64,000 nt of DNA from Caprimulgus europaeus (GCA_907165065.1 OU015543.1:11850406-11914405), one strand, 5' to 3'; positions 1 through 12,150 are shown, numbered from the stretch's first letter. Numbers and translations are program-made. Notes: generated by a model not told the origin, from the sequence alone.

Positions 1-1240
1 AATTAAATAATCAAAATAAAATAATAATTATAATAGAATACAAACAAGTGATGCACAGTGCAGCTGCTCACCACCTTATTCCCAGCTTCATGTGCACCTG
101 CACACTAGCAAAGCATGGCAAATTGAAAAGTCCTTGATTGCTGAGCAACAATAAAAAACATCACTATGTTATCAACTTTCTTCTCATGCCAAATCCCATC
201 CTAGATCCAAAACACGGCGCTATTCTAGCTACTAAGAAGAAAATGAGCTCTATCTCAGCTGAAACCAGGCATGAAGATGGGTACAAAAGATAAGATAGGG
301 AACCTGGCATTTCCCACTGCCGTGCTGCAATAACTCTGCCAACATTCATGGAGATTATTTAATATAATCTATGAAAATTATTAAATCACTTCTCATTATA
401 TTTTCTATTTTCTTGTGCTGCATCTTGTCATCTTCCTGATTTCAAGATGGGTTTTTAAATGCAATTTTGTAACCACTCTGAACTCACTTTCTGTGAGTCT
501 GTACAAGGGAAGGAGCAATGGAGACCCAACCTCGGGAAATTTCTTCAAGGTCACTTATTCTGTGGTTACTTAAATATGGATTTTAGTACACCTTTGTGAG
601 CATCTAGTTTTTCACTGGCTAACATGATCACAAAAGCCCAATCAATCAGGCTTATGGTTGTAATTATCAGAAACACATTTGTGTAATGCAATAGAGAAAA
701 CTTTAATCTTATGGTCTTAAATCTAGGTATGACTCTAAATTCATCAAGAAAACACACTATAAGAGGGGAAAAAAAGCTATTCCCTCCTCCCTCTTTAAAA
801 CCCCTCAAAGGAAACAGAAAGCAAATTTGTGAGGGAAACCTCAGCCCTGACACAATCTCTGAGTGATGGGAAATCCACGGCCACAAAACCTGTAGTCAGG
901 GGGATTTGCAGCTGTACGTTGTATTCTGATTAGCTCGTGTCCTCAGAGGAAAAAGCACAGTTTCTCATTACCAAACTTCATTACAATGAACATAATTAGC
1001 TTGTTTTCAGCAGGTTAGTCAGTTATCACCATTGGAAAGTGCTGAAATAACCAATACCCCCAACATTCCTGCCCAGAACTGAGCTGCTAAATCAAATTTC
1101 TCAGTCTGGGGTTGCTCATTTTGCAAGTGATACCAGCAGGAATTATCCAGATGAATTGTATTGATTTTTTTTTTAATCCTTCCTAGGTATAACATGTTAC
1201 TTTCTGGTCATGAGTGAAGGTCCAAGAAATGACCATTTCT
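1..1240. other. AT-rich unique DNA, no gene seen
   Basis: No frame here looks like a known protein and no repeat family was recognised. From about 950 to 1130 the sequence is rich in ATTA/TAAT cores (for example CATAATTAGC near 990) and has few simple repeats. That texture is common in conserved non-coding elements, but conservation cannot be judged from one sequence. Confidence 0.5.
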
Positions 1241-1538
1241 TGGGGAAGGGGGAAGAAAAAGAGGGGAAGAAAAAAAGAAAGGAAAAAAAGAGAAAAAAAA
1301 AAGAAAGGAAAAAAGAGGGGAAAAAAGAAAGGAAAAAAGAAAGGAAAAAAGAAAGGAAAAAAAGAGAAAAAAGAAAGGAAAAAAGAAAGGAAAAAAGAGA
1401 AAAAAGAAAGGAAAAAAGAAAGGAAAAAAGAAAGGAAAAAATAAAGGAAAAAAGAAAGGAAAAAAGAAAGGAAAAAAGAAAGGAAAAAAGAGAAAAAAGA
1501 GAGAAAAAAAGAGAAAAAAAGAGAAAAAAAGAGAAAGA
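1241..1538. repeat. Polypurine tract, 12-bp period (GGAAAAAAGAAA)n
   Basis: About 300 bp of almost pure A/G on the + strand. The main unit is GGAAAAAAGAAA. It begins in a looser G-rich form (1241-1320) and ends in four copies of the 10-mer GAGAAAAAAA (1501-1540). Because 12 is a multiple of 3, a Lys/Glu/Arg-only frame stays open throughout, which is an artefact and not a gene. Long homopurine/homopyrimidine tracts with mirror symmetry can form triplex (H-DNA) and are often length-variable. No transposon poly(A) tail or flanking element was recognised. Confidence 0.93.
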
Positions 1539-4500
1539 TTTCCTAATTATAAAAGCATTTTAGTATCAATAACCCAACCCCATCCCAGCTGGTGATGATG
1601 GAAGATGTTGTGATTGCCAACAGCTGTACTACTCTGGCCTGGGTCTTCCTGCCAGGTGCTTGAAACTAAATCAAGTTTACAGGAAATTAAGTGGCCCAAG
1701 CTGGGCAAATGGCACAGGGTTAAAAGTCAGGCTCTGAGCAACATCCCCCTGGGTGGGAGTTTGGGTGGTAAAGCAGCAAATTTCTCCCTGGAGCTTCCCT
1801 GGTTTGTGCTATGGGCAGAAGGGAAGAGGCTTTGTGTGCTGTGCTGTCTCATCATCACAACCCCATCTCTGACAAGGACCAGTTGCTGTCTGTCCTGCTG
1901 GGAGATGCCAACCCAGAAAAGGTATTTCAGTTGTGGTGTCTGTGGGCTTTCAGATGTGGATATAACAGATGCTTTGAGATCTGGGATGTGATTTGGGCTG
2001 TTCCTTCCAGATCTTCTACAAACTCACCTTAATCTAAAAGAATAACAATCATTTCAGAGTGACTTTTTTGGTGAGTGTGTTCATGTTGCTTTGGATGTGG
2101 CTTTATCTCAGGAGAGAGAAGATCCTCACTGTCTGGATTGAGCAGAAAATATTGTAGAAGTAGGGGTAAAAAAAAAAGTGACTTTACACAAGAAAAGCTA
2201 AGGTTGCCCTAGCTGGTTTTCAGGATCCAGTGAAGCAATGATGAATTTCCTGTTCCCTGCAGTAAATGATTTCTGAACCTGAATTCTTGGTAAAATATTT
2301 TGAGGACATTGAGAGGAAAGTTATTGCCTTGGTATAAATATTGTTTTAATTAGAGACAGCTGATTATTATCATTAGTTGAGAAGTCAGAGGATGTCATCT
2401 TGAATAGCAATACAATATTGTGACAAAAAAATATTTGCTGTGTGGCACCTACTCTTTCCCTTTATGGTCAGATGTAATACCTATGTTCTTTTGTTCCTTT
2501 GCTGTCATCCTTTCCAAAGGTTGGTGTTTGCATCTATACCTGGTCTGGAAAAAATATCTTATTCTTGAAAATAACCTTAGATTGTAAAGGATAATTCTGT
2601 CCTTGCTTGATGCAGATGAGTGTTGGTCTTGGGGAGCTCGAGGTTATTGCCTTGAATTCTCACTATGGGGGAAATGTGAATTTTAAGAGCTGTCCCTGGG
2701 AGCTCCCCCATAGGCAGTGCTGCCTGACCTGGTACTTGGTGCTGTTCTGAAGAGCTTGCCTGTGCCATCTTGCATCAACAACTTGGGGTTTTTATGGTTT
2801 TATTGCATTTTCTCATTGCTCAGAGTGTAACTGCTCTTGCTGGCAATAGCAGATGGGTGACAGATTGGTTTAGGTGACCTCACCAAAAGGCATCACTTAT
2901 TATTCCCAAGTTTTATAGAGTTTGCACAAATACTTCTCTTAACTACCTAGGACAAAGCCAAACCTCTTGTGTTCCTCCAGCTGTTTCTCTCCTGGCTTCA
3001 TACAGTAATTCCCACCTACCAGTAGTTCAGCAAATGCTCTTTTTTTGAGGCAAACTACTCACTGATGGAGATCTGTAACATCAGGGATGCAGATCACATC
3101 TTTTTCTTGCTTCTTTTGTTGGCTTAGGGTATTTTTCCACTATTTCTCTATTGATACATGAATCATCTGGTGTTCTATAGGATATTTTATCATTTGCCAA
3201 CGCTTATGGGGGAAGAAACAATTTTTTTACTGAAAGTAGAATAACCAAAATTATTCTTATTGTTTTATTGGCAAATAAAAATATAATTTATTAGCCAGTC
3301 AAGAGCAATAACCCTGAGTGTACTACTGCAGAATAGCCCATTAAGGGGTTTTTTTAATACTAATTTTGTCTGGATTTATGTTAGTTAATTTGAAGGAGGG
3401 GGGGGGGAAAATTGGACCTGGCTTTTCAAAACTATTTAGGTGTCTAACACTGAGTTATTTCAATAGAAATTAGGCAATTCAGTCCCTTTGAGGAGCTGGG
3501 CCTCAGCCCAAATTCTGTGCTGCTGTAAGCACGTGCAGCTGTGCTGCTCTTGGTGAATTCTGATCCATTTACTCAAGCATGTGATTAGGGCCATGGATGG
3601 AGCTGACAATTCCATTTATAGAAGCTTTTTTTGAAGGAAAATTATGATTTTTGGGGGTTCTAATGTCTCCAGATTTGTACAATGCTGTGGAATTCCTTCT
3701 GTAAGGGAGCGTGGGTGATGGGGAGGCAAGAGAGAGGGCAAAGGGTTGAGTGAATTGTTTGTTCACGTGGTCCAGTGAAAACTCTGGTGGTAGCTGACAG
3801 CTGTGCAAGGGTAATTAATAAGGAATCTCCAAAGCATTTGATTCTCTAGTTAAAATATCCCCTTTTTTTTTGTGTTTTACATGTGGAACAGTTCTCTGCA
3901 GGCCATGCACAGCTCGGTGGGATTATCTCTATTTATACCTCCTGCAACTTAAACTCTTAATTTCTAAATAAAGAGGCTGCCATCACCCTTTGTCCTTATT
4001 TTGAAGGCACCAAGGCTTGTCATAAAATGGATTGTGAGAGTGTGTTGGGTGAGAACCAACCTTGGTCTAAGAGTTTGAGCCTGGGAGGGGAAGAGAGGTT
4101 TGTATGCTGAGGGTTAATGAGAGGAGTGTGCTGGGGGCAAGCTGGGGCTCTGCTGGGGACACCTCATGATGCACCACAGGAGCTGAAAAATTCTGCAAGA
4201 AAATGGGGGTTCAGCCTCTAAAGGACACCCAGGTGTGAGCACAAATGGGTGCTGTTGTTTAAATGAGATGTCCCATGGTGATCAATCTCAAATGTTAATA
4301 CAAAATAGAGGTTTTTTCCCCTTTTGGGGTCTACAGGGATAAATCCAAGGAGTTGTGTGGAAAGGCAATGGCTCTGATTCTTTACAAGTGGAGATGAAGC
4401 AAGGGGAGAAATGGGACAGTCAGATGCTTTTCATCTCTGATAACTTCCAGCCCCTGCATCAGCCTGATCAAACCCCAGGGAACCTGAGCAAATATTTGAG

Positions 4501-6249
4501 CTTGTGTTTCATTTGCTGAATAAGGGCAGTGGCTGCCCTGGGACCCTGGAGGAGGGTGATTTGCAACTTCTTGGTCAGGAAAAAGCTTGTGGGGCAGAAT
4601 ATGAGTAGGGCCATGGTCCTTGGAGCCAGAGTGAGAGACTGGAGACACAAGCTGTGCTGAAAAGATGTAAAGACTCCTCTATCCAGCCACTGGAATTATT
4701 CCTACTGCTCCCATTTAACCCTTTCTCTCAGCCTGGTGCTGGCCAATTTATTTGAATTCACCAGATTTTGGGAATATTTGCTTTCTGTTTCAGCTGAGGG
4801 ACACACAGCAATGGAATATAAGCCAGAAGGGATTTTTTTTTGTCTTTTCACTTTCTTTCTTGATGGCCTAAAAGTAAGAAAACAGTGAAAATAGTAAAAC
4901 AAACAAGAAGAAATGATCTTCTGGGGTGGAGTTCTTCCTTTTTTCATCACATCAATTTTTTAGCCAAACACCCTGAAAATGTTTGACATCCATTTGTGGA
5001 ATCTCTATAATTAGAATTAATAAAAGGACATGTCAAGTACACCTACTGTGCAAACCACAGATGCTTTATTTTTTCCATCCCTGTTTCAGTGGCTTTAAAT
5101 TATTCTTCTAATTGGCATCTGCAGAGAAATTGTAATTAGCCAGTGATATGCATTTGGGGTGTATAATGCTGGGGGTTTTTCTATAGGGATGCACAGATTC
5201 CCACTTAACTCCTAGGAGGATTCCTTTAACTAAACAGCTCAAGGTATCCAGGATAGCAAAAACATTAAATAAAAATATCTCTGCAAATGGAGTTGGTGGT
5301 GTCCAGCAGGTTCCTGGTGGGTGCTGCCCACATCAGCAAAAAAAACCCCTTGTCAGCTGCAACTGGTGCTAATTAGCACCCCAGTTGGCACTGGCAGATG
5401 AATGTCCCAGAGCTGAATGGACTAACAGAGCCAGTTGGCATTGAAAGTGGTCCCAGCAGGTCTGGGTTGAGGAGTGGGCAGCATAGGGGAAGCTTGGCTT
5501 ACCCAGTGGAATGTTTTCTCCTCCCAGGTTTGGTGAGAACCTGCCTCTTCTGAGGCTCAAGAAGTCTCATTAGTGGCTGCACTCATTAACTTTATTTTTC
5601 CCTTGTATTTGCCCCTACAATTCTCTAATTCTCTCCAGCAGCAGATCACTGGTCAGCATTCTTCTTGTGTGATCTTGATGGTGAAGATGTTTGCCTAGGT
5701 GTGTGCTGGTGGCTGTTCTTTTCTAATTAAAACTTGGGTGAGAAATGATGGGGGAAAACTGGAATTCTTTTATTTTTTATTGTTTTTTTTAATTCCTTTG
5801 TGGCTGAGTCTGAAGATTTCATTTTCCTGGAAACTGATGGGTGTGACACACCATTATTTTCTGTTTCCTGATCTCAAGAAGATTAAAAGGACAGCCTGCA
5901 TTCCACCAGCTTTGCTTAAGCCTTAGGTGTTTAACCTGTCTTCTGTAAACACACCTTCCTTCTCCAGCTGGGGAAGGAGAAGAAAATGCACATGTGTGCA
6001 AACCTGTGTCCTTGGTGAGTCCCAGTCAAGGACTGGGGTGGAGTTGTCAGCTCAGCTCTCTCCAGCCAGATGGAGGTGGGACACAGGGCAAGTGTTTCCC
6101 CATGGAGCTGCCTGGTTGTAATGATATCTCATTGTTGCATGGGTAATGAGAACAGAGCAACTTTGACATTGTAGCTTCCACCCCAGACCTCACTGCAGAC
6201 TTCTTGCAGTGTTGCATGTTAAATTTTGTGTGTAGGAATCCACTAGTCC
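1539..6249. other. Unique non-coding DNA, no gene seen
   Basis: All frames are short and none resembles a known protein. There is a G10 run near 3398-3408 and many short A/T runs. The patch at 5090-5175 (AATTGGCATCTGCAG, TGTAATTAGC, GATATGCATTTG) has clustered homeodomain/POU-like cores and no simple repeats, so it is a plausible conserved-element candidate. Nothing else was recognised. Confidence 0.5.
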
Positions 6250-6847
6250 TGATTTAATCTAGGATAGAGCTAATTTCCTTCTTTGTAGGTAGGATTTGGG
6301 AGATAGTAGAGGATTTGGTATAAGAAAGTTGATACTGTAGTGATGTTTTTAGTTCTCACTCAGAAATCAAGGACTTCTTGACTTTCCATGTTTTGCTAGT
6401 GTGGGACTAGCTAGAAGGACTTGCAGAAGATGGATAGGAGCATAACAAGAGCAGCAGACCCAAACTGGCCAATGGGATATTCCATTTCAGTATGTAAATG
6501 TTCAGTATACAAATGAGGGTTGGCTGGAGAACTGGGCTCCTGCTCTTCTGGAATCATGGTCTCAGGATCTCTCTCCTGCTCCAGGATTGCTACCTGGGAA
6601 TGAGCCAGGCCTTGGTCAGTGGGTGGTGAGCAGTTGCTTTGTGCATCACTCCTTTGTATATTGCATCATTACAGTTACTATCATTATTATTATTATAGTT
6701 AGGATTATCATTGTTAATTTCCATTATTAAATAGTTTTTATCTCACTTCTCAAGTCTCCTTGCCACTAGAATTCTCTCCCTGTGCCCCAGGGAGGGTGAG
6801 TGAGCAGCTGCATGGTTTTTAGTCACTTGCTGGGTTAAACCATGACA
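6250..6847 (+). mobile_element. Solo LTR of an avian ERVL-type endogenous retrovirus
   Basis: The order of landmarks matches the widespread avian ERVL-type LTR as I know it. They are: GATAGAGCTAATTTCCTTC near the left end (6263); CCAAACTGGCCAATGGGATA and a degraded CAGTATACAAATGAG TATA-like segment (about 6460-6516); the GTCAGTGGGTGGTGAGCAGT stretch and TGCATCACTCCTTTGTATAT (6614-6665); an ATT-rich patch and an ATTAAA poly(A)-type signal near 6725; CCCAGGGAGGGTGAGTGAGC; and a right end GCTGGGTTAAACCATGACA. No primer-binding site or gag/pol sequence follows and there is no second LTR, so this is a solo LTR. Copy-specific changes suggest an old insertion. The left boundary is approximate and I could not find a clear target-site duplication. 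Family-level assignment is from memory. Confidence 0.78.
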
Positions 6848-8228
6848 CCACCACTGAAACACACCCAGGGTGGAGGCAGATGGGTGGCAGCCACCATGGT
6901 TGGGTGGCATATGGTGGGTCAATGGGAAGGGGGAGCCTTGCCTGTGGAAGTCAGGAAGGGTTTGCATAGGAGTTAGTGTCTTTCATGACATCATCAGAAA
7001 AGGGAGTGGAAAAATGAAGTGGTTTGGGGTCTGTCAAACCTTCTTCAGGTTGATTTAGTGGCTGGGTGATGTTATTGTTTATCAATAAGTACAAAGTTCC
7101 TGGATGGTGAGAAGCTCTGTGTTCTCCAAAAGATTAGATCTTTCATAGGGGAATTATTTTTGTCTCATCTGAGATGAGCAGATCTGTTGCACTGTGGGAT
7201 ATTTATGAGGTTCAAATTAAACAGGTGTTCTGGACTTAATCTCAACCCCATTAAAATGGAAGAGCTTTATTCAATGGTATCCATGTGTTTTGCAACAGCT
7301 CCTCTGTTTCAAAGGGTCTGGTGCATATTGACTTTCCCATCAAAATGTCAGGTCTGAAGTGGTTCATAAAAGCTTTATATTCACAGGCAGTCTAAAAGCA
7401 ACATGGTAAGAGGAAAAGCTGCTGTCAAAAGCAACTTGGAGCAGTTCTTTTGAGGTAAATCAAGGAGATAAGTACAGGGAGAGAAAAGGAAATGTCAATA
7501 AGTAGAAAAAATGAATAGGTCCCAATTGAAATATTTCAGTCTGTAGGAACTTCACAGGACTCTTGAGTTGTCTTTTCCCAGCATCTTTTTGCCTTTTACA
7601 TCAACACAGGAGGTTGTTGTACCCAGTTTTTATATTAAAAAAATCTTAAAAAAAAGAAAAAGCAAAACAAAACACATCTTAACCTCATTTTTGCCTCAAA
7701 AATGAACTATTCTTTATTTCATGATTTCTGGAGGGAGGATGGTGAAGCAACACAGGGACAAATCCATCCTTTTTGCTCTCGGGCAGGGCACGTTCCTCTT
7801 GCTGCAAGGCTGCTCCCAACAGCCACTTCCGAGCCCAGGGATTCCTCCAGACTTTTCTTTTTTTCAAGAACCCTGACAAGTGGCTGCCTCGATACCCAGA
7901 GCACAGGTTTGCAACCCCAATGTGTGATAAATTAAACCTTTCACTCCAAGTTTTTCCTGGCAGGAGTACCAGAACAACCCTCTGAATAGCTACTACTGCT
8001 GAATTTTAAAATCTCTCTGGCTTTTTCCTCAGCCAAAAACTTAAAGTTACAGTCAACTGGAGCTTGGCAAAGTGTAATGTTCTGTAACCTTATCTTTTTA
8101 TAACAATCATGTTTATTAGTATTATACTGTGCCTTATAGAGCCAGGGTGCTGTGCCTGTTGCAGCAGGATGGATGGTTGAGGGCATCATAACAGGGTTTT
8201 CAAACAGCTGTAAAACCAACCCAGGCAC
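6848..8228. other. Unique non-coding DNA, no gene seen
   Basis: Mixed-composition DNA with no recognised repeat family except an A-rich run at about 7637-7675. Frames of 60-77 codons occur on both strands at 7.7-7.98 kb but overlap each other in several frames and resemble no known protein. Confidence 0.5.
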
Positions 8229-8653
8229 TGTGGTCCATGGGCTGGGGACCCCCTGTGGCCCCCCCCCTGTGGTCCATGGGCTGGGGACCCCCTGTGGCCC
8301 CCCCCCTGTGGTCCATGGGCTGGGGACGGAGCCCCTGTGGCCCCCCCCTGTGGTCCATGGGCTGGGGACCCCTCCCCCTGTGGCCCTCCCACTGTGGTCC
8401 ATGGGCTGGGGATGGACCCCCTGTGGCCCTCCCACTGTGGTCCATGGGCTGGGGACCCCCCTGTGGCCCTCCCACTGTGGTCCATGGGCTGGGGACCCCC
8501 CTGTGGCCCTCCCACTGTGGTCCATGGGCTGGGGACCCCCCTGTGGCCCTCCCACTGTGGTCCATGGGCTGGGGGCCCCCTGTGGCCCTCCCACTGTGGT
8601 CCATGGGCTGGGGACCCCCTGTGGCCCTCCCACTGTGGTCCATGGGCTGGGGA
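8229..8653. repeat. GC-rich minisatellite, 39-44 bp period, 11 copies
   Basis: The core CCATGGGCTGGGG occurs eleven times, starting at 8235, 8274, 8313, 8355, 8399, 8442, 8482, 8522, 8562, 8601 and 8640. Spacings are therefore 39, 39, 42, 44, 43, 40, 40, 40, 39 and 39 bp. The linker is CCCTGTGGCC, then either a pure C run (first three units) or CTCCCACTGTGGT (later units). Units 3-5 carry private changes (GACGGAGC, CCCCTCCCC, GATGGACC). The array has few stops, so frames of 112-254 codons appear in several frames on both strands. These are by-products of the repeat, not genes. Such GC-rich arrays are typical of avian VNTRs. Confidence 0.96.
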
Positions 8654-9367
8654 TCTCCTGAGGCTCTGCTGCTGAGTGACTGTGAGCAGGTTCAGCCTGT
8701 CCCATCCCATCTCTTGGTCACTGTCTGTCAAGATAATCACAATTTCCTTAAAGGACCTCAAAGGGGAGCTCAGCTTGTTTTCTTTAATCAAAGAGAAAAT
8801 GAGAGTAAACCACCAAAGTTTAACATCTCCTTAAACCCTCGGTCATCCTAAATCTCTGCTTTTTCCCACCCAAATCCAACTCAGTCTGGCTGAACATGGC
8901 CTGACGTGTAGAATAAAAAATTCAACTACAAATGTGCTTTAAACTGAGGGCTGCAAATTGTTTTCCACTTGTTCAACCAGCAGATGCTGAGCTCAGGCTG
9001 CTGAGTTTCCACTGAAATAGCCACTGAAACTTCACCTAAAGGTGCTTAAAATTATTTGAGAGTTAATAGCCCTGTTATTGGTTGTTCTGAAGCAGGGATC
9101 AGATGTTGCATCCTGGCAGGAGAAGGCACCAAAATCCTGTGCTTCACCCTAACTCAGGTCTGTGTAAATTCTGTTTCCCCAACCAGCTGCTAGAAGACCT
9201 GCAAAGCTAAGAAAACAAGGGATGCTCTTCTAGGATCTTGGCACCTTCACCTTAAACACCTGCAAACACCTTTAATCTGCTCTTTGAGGATAACTTTGTA
9301 GGTGCTCTGTAGGAGGGAGGAGACACTCCTGTTGTCTGTGTGTCTAAATTCTACTCTTGGGCTATAT
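8654..9367. other. Unique non-coding DNA, no gene seen
   Basis: Single-copy-looking DNA between the minisatellite and a CR1 copy. No recognised protein, RNA gene or repeat. Confidence 0.5.
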
Positions 9368-9653
9368 CAGTCTCATCAACCAAGGGACAGGACAAGAGGA
9401 AATGGGCTCCAGTTGTGCCCAGGGCAGTTGAGATGGGATGTGAGGAAGAATTTCTTTGTTGAAAGGGTTCTGAGGCATTGGAAGGGGTTGCCCAGGGCAG
9501 AGGTGGAGTCCCCATCCCTGGAGGGATTGAAGAGTCGTGTAGACACAGTGCTGAGGGACATGGGTCAGTGGGGACTGGTCAGTGTTGGGTTCATGGTGGG
9601 ACTCCATCATCTTAAAGGGCTTTTCCAATCTGGGCAGTTCTGGGATCCTGTAG
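9368..9653 (+). mobile_element. CR1 retrotransposon, 5'-truncated 3' end
   Basis: Contains the characteristic CR1 3' part: GGACAGGACAAGAGGAAATG, GTGAGGAAGAATTTCTTTG, GCATTGGAAGGGGTTGCCCA, GTGGAGTCCCCATCCCTGGA (here with an AGGTGG variant just before), then GGACTCCATCATCTTAAAGG and GGCTTTTCCAATCTGG. Translation gives the C-terminal CR1 ORF2 pattern ([28 protein letters not shown]). It ends near GGGATCCTGTA without a clear 8-bp tail repeat. It is about 94% identical by eye to the copy at 18093-18335 and of the same subfamily as the copy at 55818-56123. Autonomous activity is impossible because most of the element is missing. Confidence 0.93.
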
Positions 9654-12040
9654 GAAACAATCCACACTGGTTCTTACCTTGGGGTTTCTTGTTCAGGTTT
9701 CTAAGAGGCTTAGGAAAGCCAACTTGTGTTGGTCTTGTTGGGTACCTGCTAGGAGGGCTGTTGTCTCTCTGATATTACTGTAGTGAAGCATCCAGGCTTT
9801 GCACTTATTTTTCTTGCACTGAAAATTCTTATTTTCAGCTCTGGCTTTGAACATAACAAACATTCCTTTTCCTGGCCTTTACCTCCATTTCTTTTACCTA
9901 TTTTTTTTGTATCAAGCCATCATATTTGACCAAAATCTGTCCAAAGCTGAGTGACAGCTCAAAGAATGGGACTTGGTGAATTATGATCTTCCTTACTACT
10001 TCTGACAAATTTTCTTCACCCTAAGAGGACAAGGGCATGGATCTTCATGGGAGGAATGAGACAGTCCATGGGTTTTGGGGAGACTTTTGCCTTGAAAGTG
10101 CATCAATGGCGAGAAGAAGCTGATACTTCAGCTCACCAAGTGAGTTACTTCAGTTTCTTCTTCTTAGAAGCCTGATACGTCATCACTTCAATGATATTAT
10201 TTATGAGGGGGTTTTGCCTTATTTTTCAAGCATAGAGAAAAAAATGTCTTGCCATGTTTTAGGAACAAAATGAGTATTTTACACACATACCAATAGCTCT
10301 CTGGAAAGCACTTAAATTTACAAGCTGTTCGTAAATTTACTGACAGTTGGCAACACTGCATCCAACACACAGGAACCCTTTTGGAAAATAGATCTATTGT
10401 AAATAATATATATTGCAGCTTAATCTGAGGGTGCTTTAGCTCAAAGTAGTTTTAACAAATGTGTTACCTAATATATATATTTTTTTTTAAAAGCTGTTTG
10501 ACCAGGAAAGATGATTTCAGTATCTGAAAAGCTGTATTTAAAAAAATATATATATATTAGCCACATCCTCTGAATGTTCCTCAACAGAACTCCTTTGAGG
10601 ATACCTTTTTCTGGTATTAGAGCAGTTTGAATATTTTATACATCTTCTGCTGTAGTAATAATTAATATAATATATAATTAATTATAATAAGTATATAATC
10701 TAGTGATAGTATCCTGTATAGATGGAGAAACTTGATCTTTTAAAGTTGGTGGTAGTTATTTGCCTTTCAATCAGGAGCTGGTTTATGTAAAGAGAAATCA
10801 CTTGTATATATGTGTGTGTTGAGATGCAATTTGGATTATTAACTGCAGTCTCTCAGGTTTATATATGTGCTGAGGTGGCATTTTATCAACAGAGTCAGAA
10901 TTTATTTCTGTTGTATCTGATAAAAGGTTGTAATCCTTGAATTATAGTGAATCTGATATAGGATAACAGCACCAGATTTTCTGTATCCCATATTTCTCTG
11001 ACTGCAGTGGTGTTTGGTAGCTGAAAAAACTCATTTAAAAATCACCTAGATGTTCAGATTTTGTAGCTGGCTGTAGGGAAGGGGGACAGGATCTTTCCCT
11101 ATAAATTGCCTTGTCAATCCCATCTTAATGATCAATCACAAGCTATCCAAAAGCCTCCTTCCCAGACAGTGTTTACAAATCATCCATCAATATTGTCCAT
11201 CTCCTCTTTGCCTTTTCTTGAGGATGCTGCAAGTTCTTCTGACTTCACCATGAATCTCAGAGTGCCGAGGCTTTTCCCAAAGCCTCAACTCATGGGGCTC
11301 TGTGGGAAATGAAACCTTTTATTCCCTTTCCATGTTGGCTTGCATGATTTTTTTGGGGGGGGAAGGAGGACACCAACTGTTAACACTGTCCCTGTAGGAA
11401 CTAATTAAAGGCAAAAAGTATTTGCACTTTACAAATGCCAGTTACTATGTTTGAGGCTCTTGACTTCATTCCTTTGGCACTAAAAATCCAAGTAAATGCT
11501 GTCTTTACCCCAGGCAACCACTAAAAATGACAATCTTGCTGGTCTTCCTTACCCTAAAGTTGATGTTTGTGGTCCTGGGCTGCAGGACATTACCTGGGGG
11601 GATCACAGGATGTGTTTCCAGTAACTCAGTGAAGGTGTTTCTATCACTGCTGCCTCAGCACTTACTGGTGTTTGTAGCAGTTCCTTGTCAAGCTCTAAAT
11701 GCAGTGTGATGATTTTAGATTTTAATTAGGCATATCCACATTATGTTACTCTATATTATTAATTTCAAAGGAGGGGGAAAATGGCATTTTGGTCATTTTC
11801 TTAAGCAAAACATGGGCAGCACAATAAAGCAACAACATGAACAGTTGCTAAATCAGAGACAATTACTTAAAAAAAAATTAACAGCTATAAATGCATTTAG
11901 TTTCATTGTTATCCAAATGCCTCACACTGCCTTAGTACCAATAGTGATTTTTGGTTTGACACCATCACTGCACAACCCACCTGAGGGCTCTGCTGGGGTC
12001 AGCCCCAAGGTGCTTGCTCCTTATAAATAAATGTGATGTG
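9654..12040. other. AT-rich unique DNA, no gene seen
   Basis: No coding frame was recognised. It includes an imperfect inverted repeat of 24-bp arms at 10467-10490 and 10537-10560 and an AT-rich low-complexity stretch at about 10660-10702. A run of 60-95 codon frames at 11.1-12.0 kb has no recognisable product. Confidence 0.5.
10467..10560. repeat. Imperfect inverted repeat, 24-bp arms
   Basis: The left arm reads CTAATATATATAT then T-rich then AAA. The right arm reads TTTAAAAAAATATATATATA then TTAG. Reverse-complementing one gives the other with two mismatches in 24. The 46-bp spacer is ordinary sequence. It may be a chance product of TA and T tracts, or the ends of a very small non-autonomous DNA element. 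No flanking duplication was evident. Confidence 0.55.
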
Positions 12041-12044
12041 ATCC

Positions 12045-12150
12045 ACAGCTTAGAGCTCAGAGAATTTATGTGACTTATCCAACACTGTCCAGGGTTTGAA
12101 GTCAATGGCAGACTTTCCATGGACTTATCAGGAATTGGATCCATTTAACA
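12045..12150 (-). mobile_element. Possible MIR/core-SINE relic
   Basis: The segment GAGCTCAGAGAATTTATGTG, ACTTATCCAACACTGTCCAG, GAAGTCAATGGCAGA and GGAATTGGATCC follows the order of the reverse complement of the MIR core (CAGAGAGGTTAAGTGACTTG, CCCAAGGTCACACAG, AGTGGCAGAGC, GGAATTCGAACC). It is heavily diverged and shows only the central part. Ancient MIR-type SINEs are known in amniotes, including birds. The call is tentative. Confidence 0.4.

Noticed and set aside
1210..1563. 117-codon Lys/Glu/Arg-rich frame
   Set aside because: It is the translation of the 12-bp polypurine repeat, open only because the period is a multiple of 3.
8229..8653. Repeat array resembling a CRISPR
   Set aside because: No unique spacers; units are contiguous and variable in length, in a vertebrate context.
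7941..8851. Frames of 112-254 codons on both strands encoding Pro/Gly/Trp-rich repeats
   Set aside because: Multiple overlapping frames on both strands over a minisatellite. The lack of stops comes from the repeat unit, and unit length changes shift the frame.
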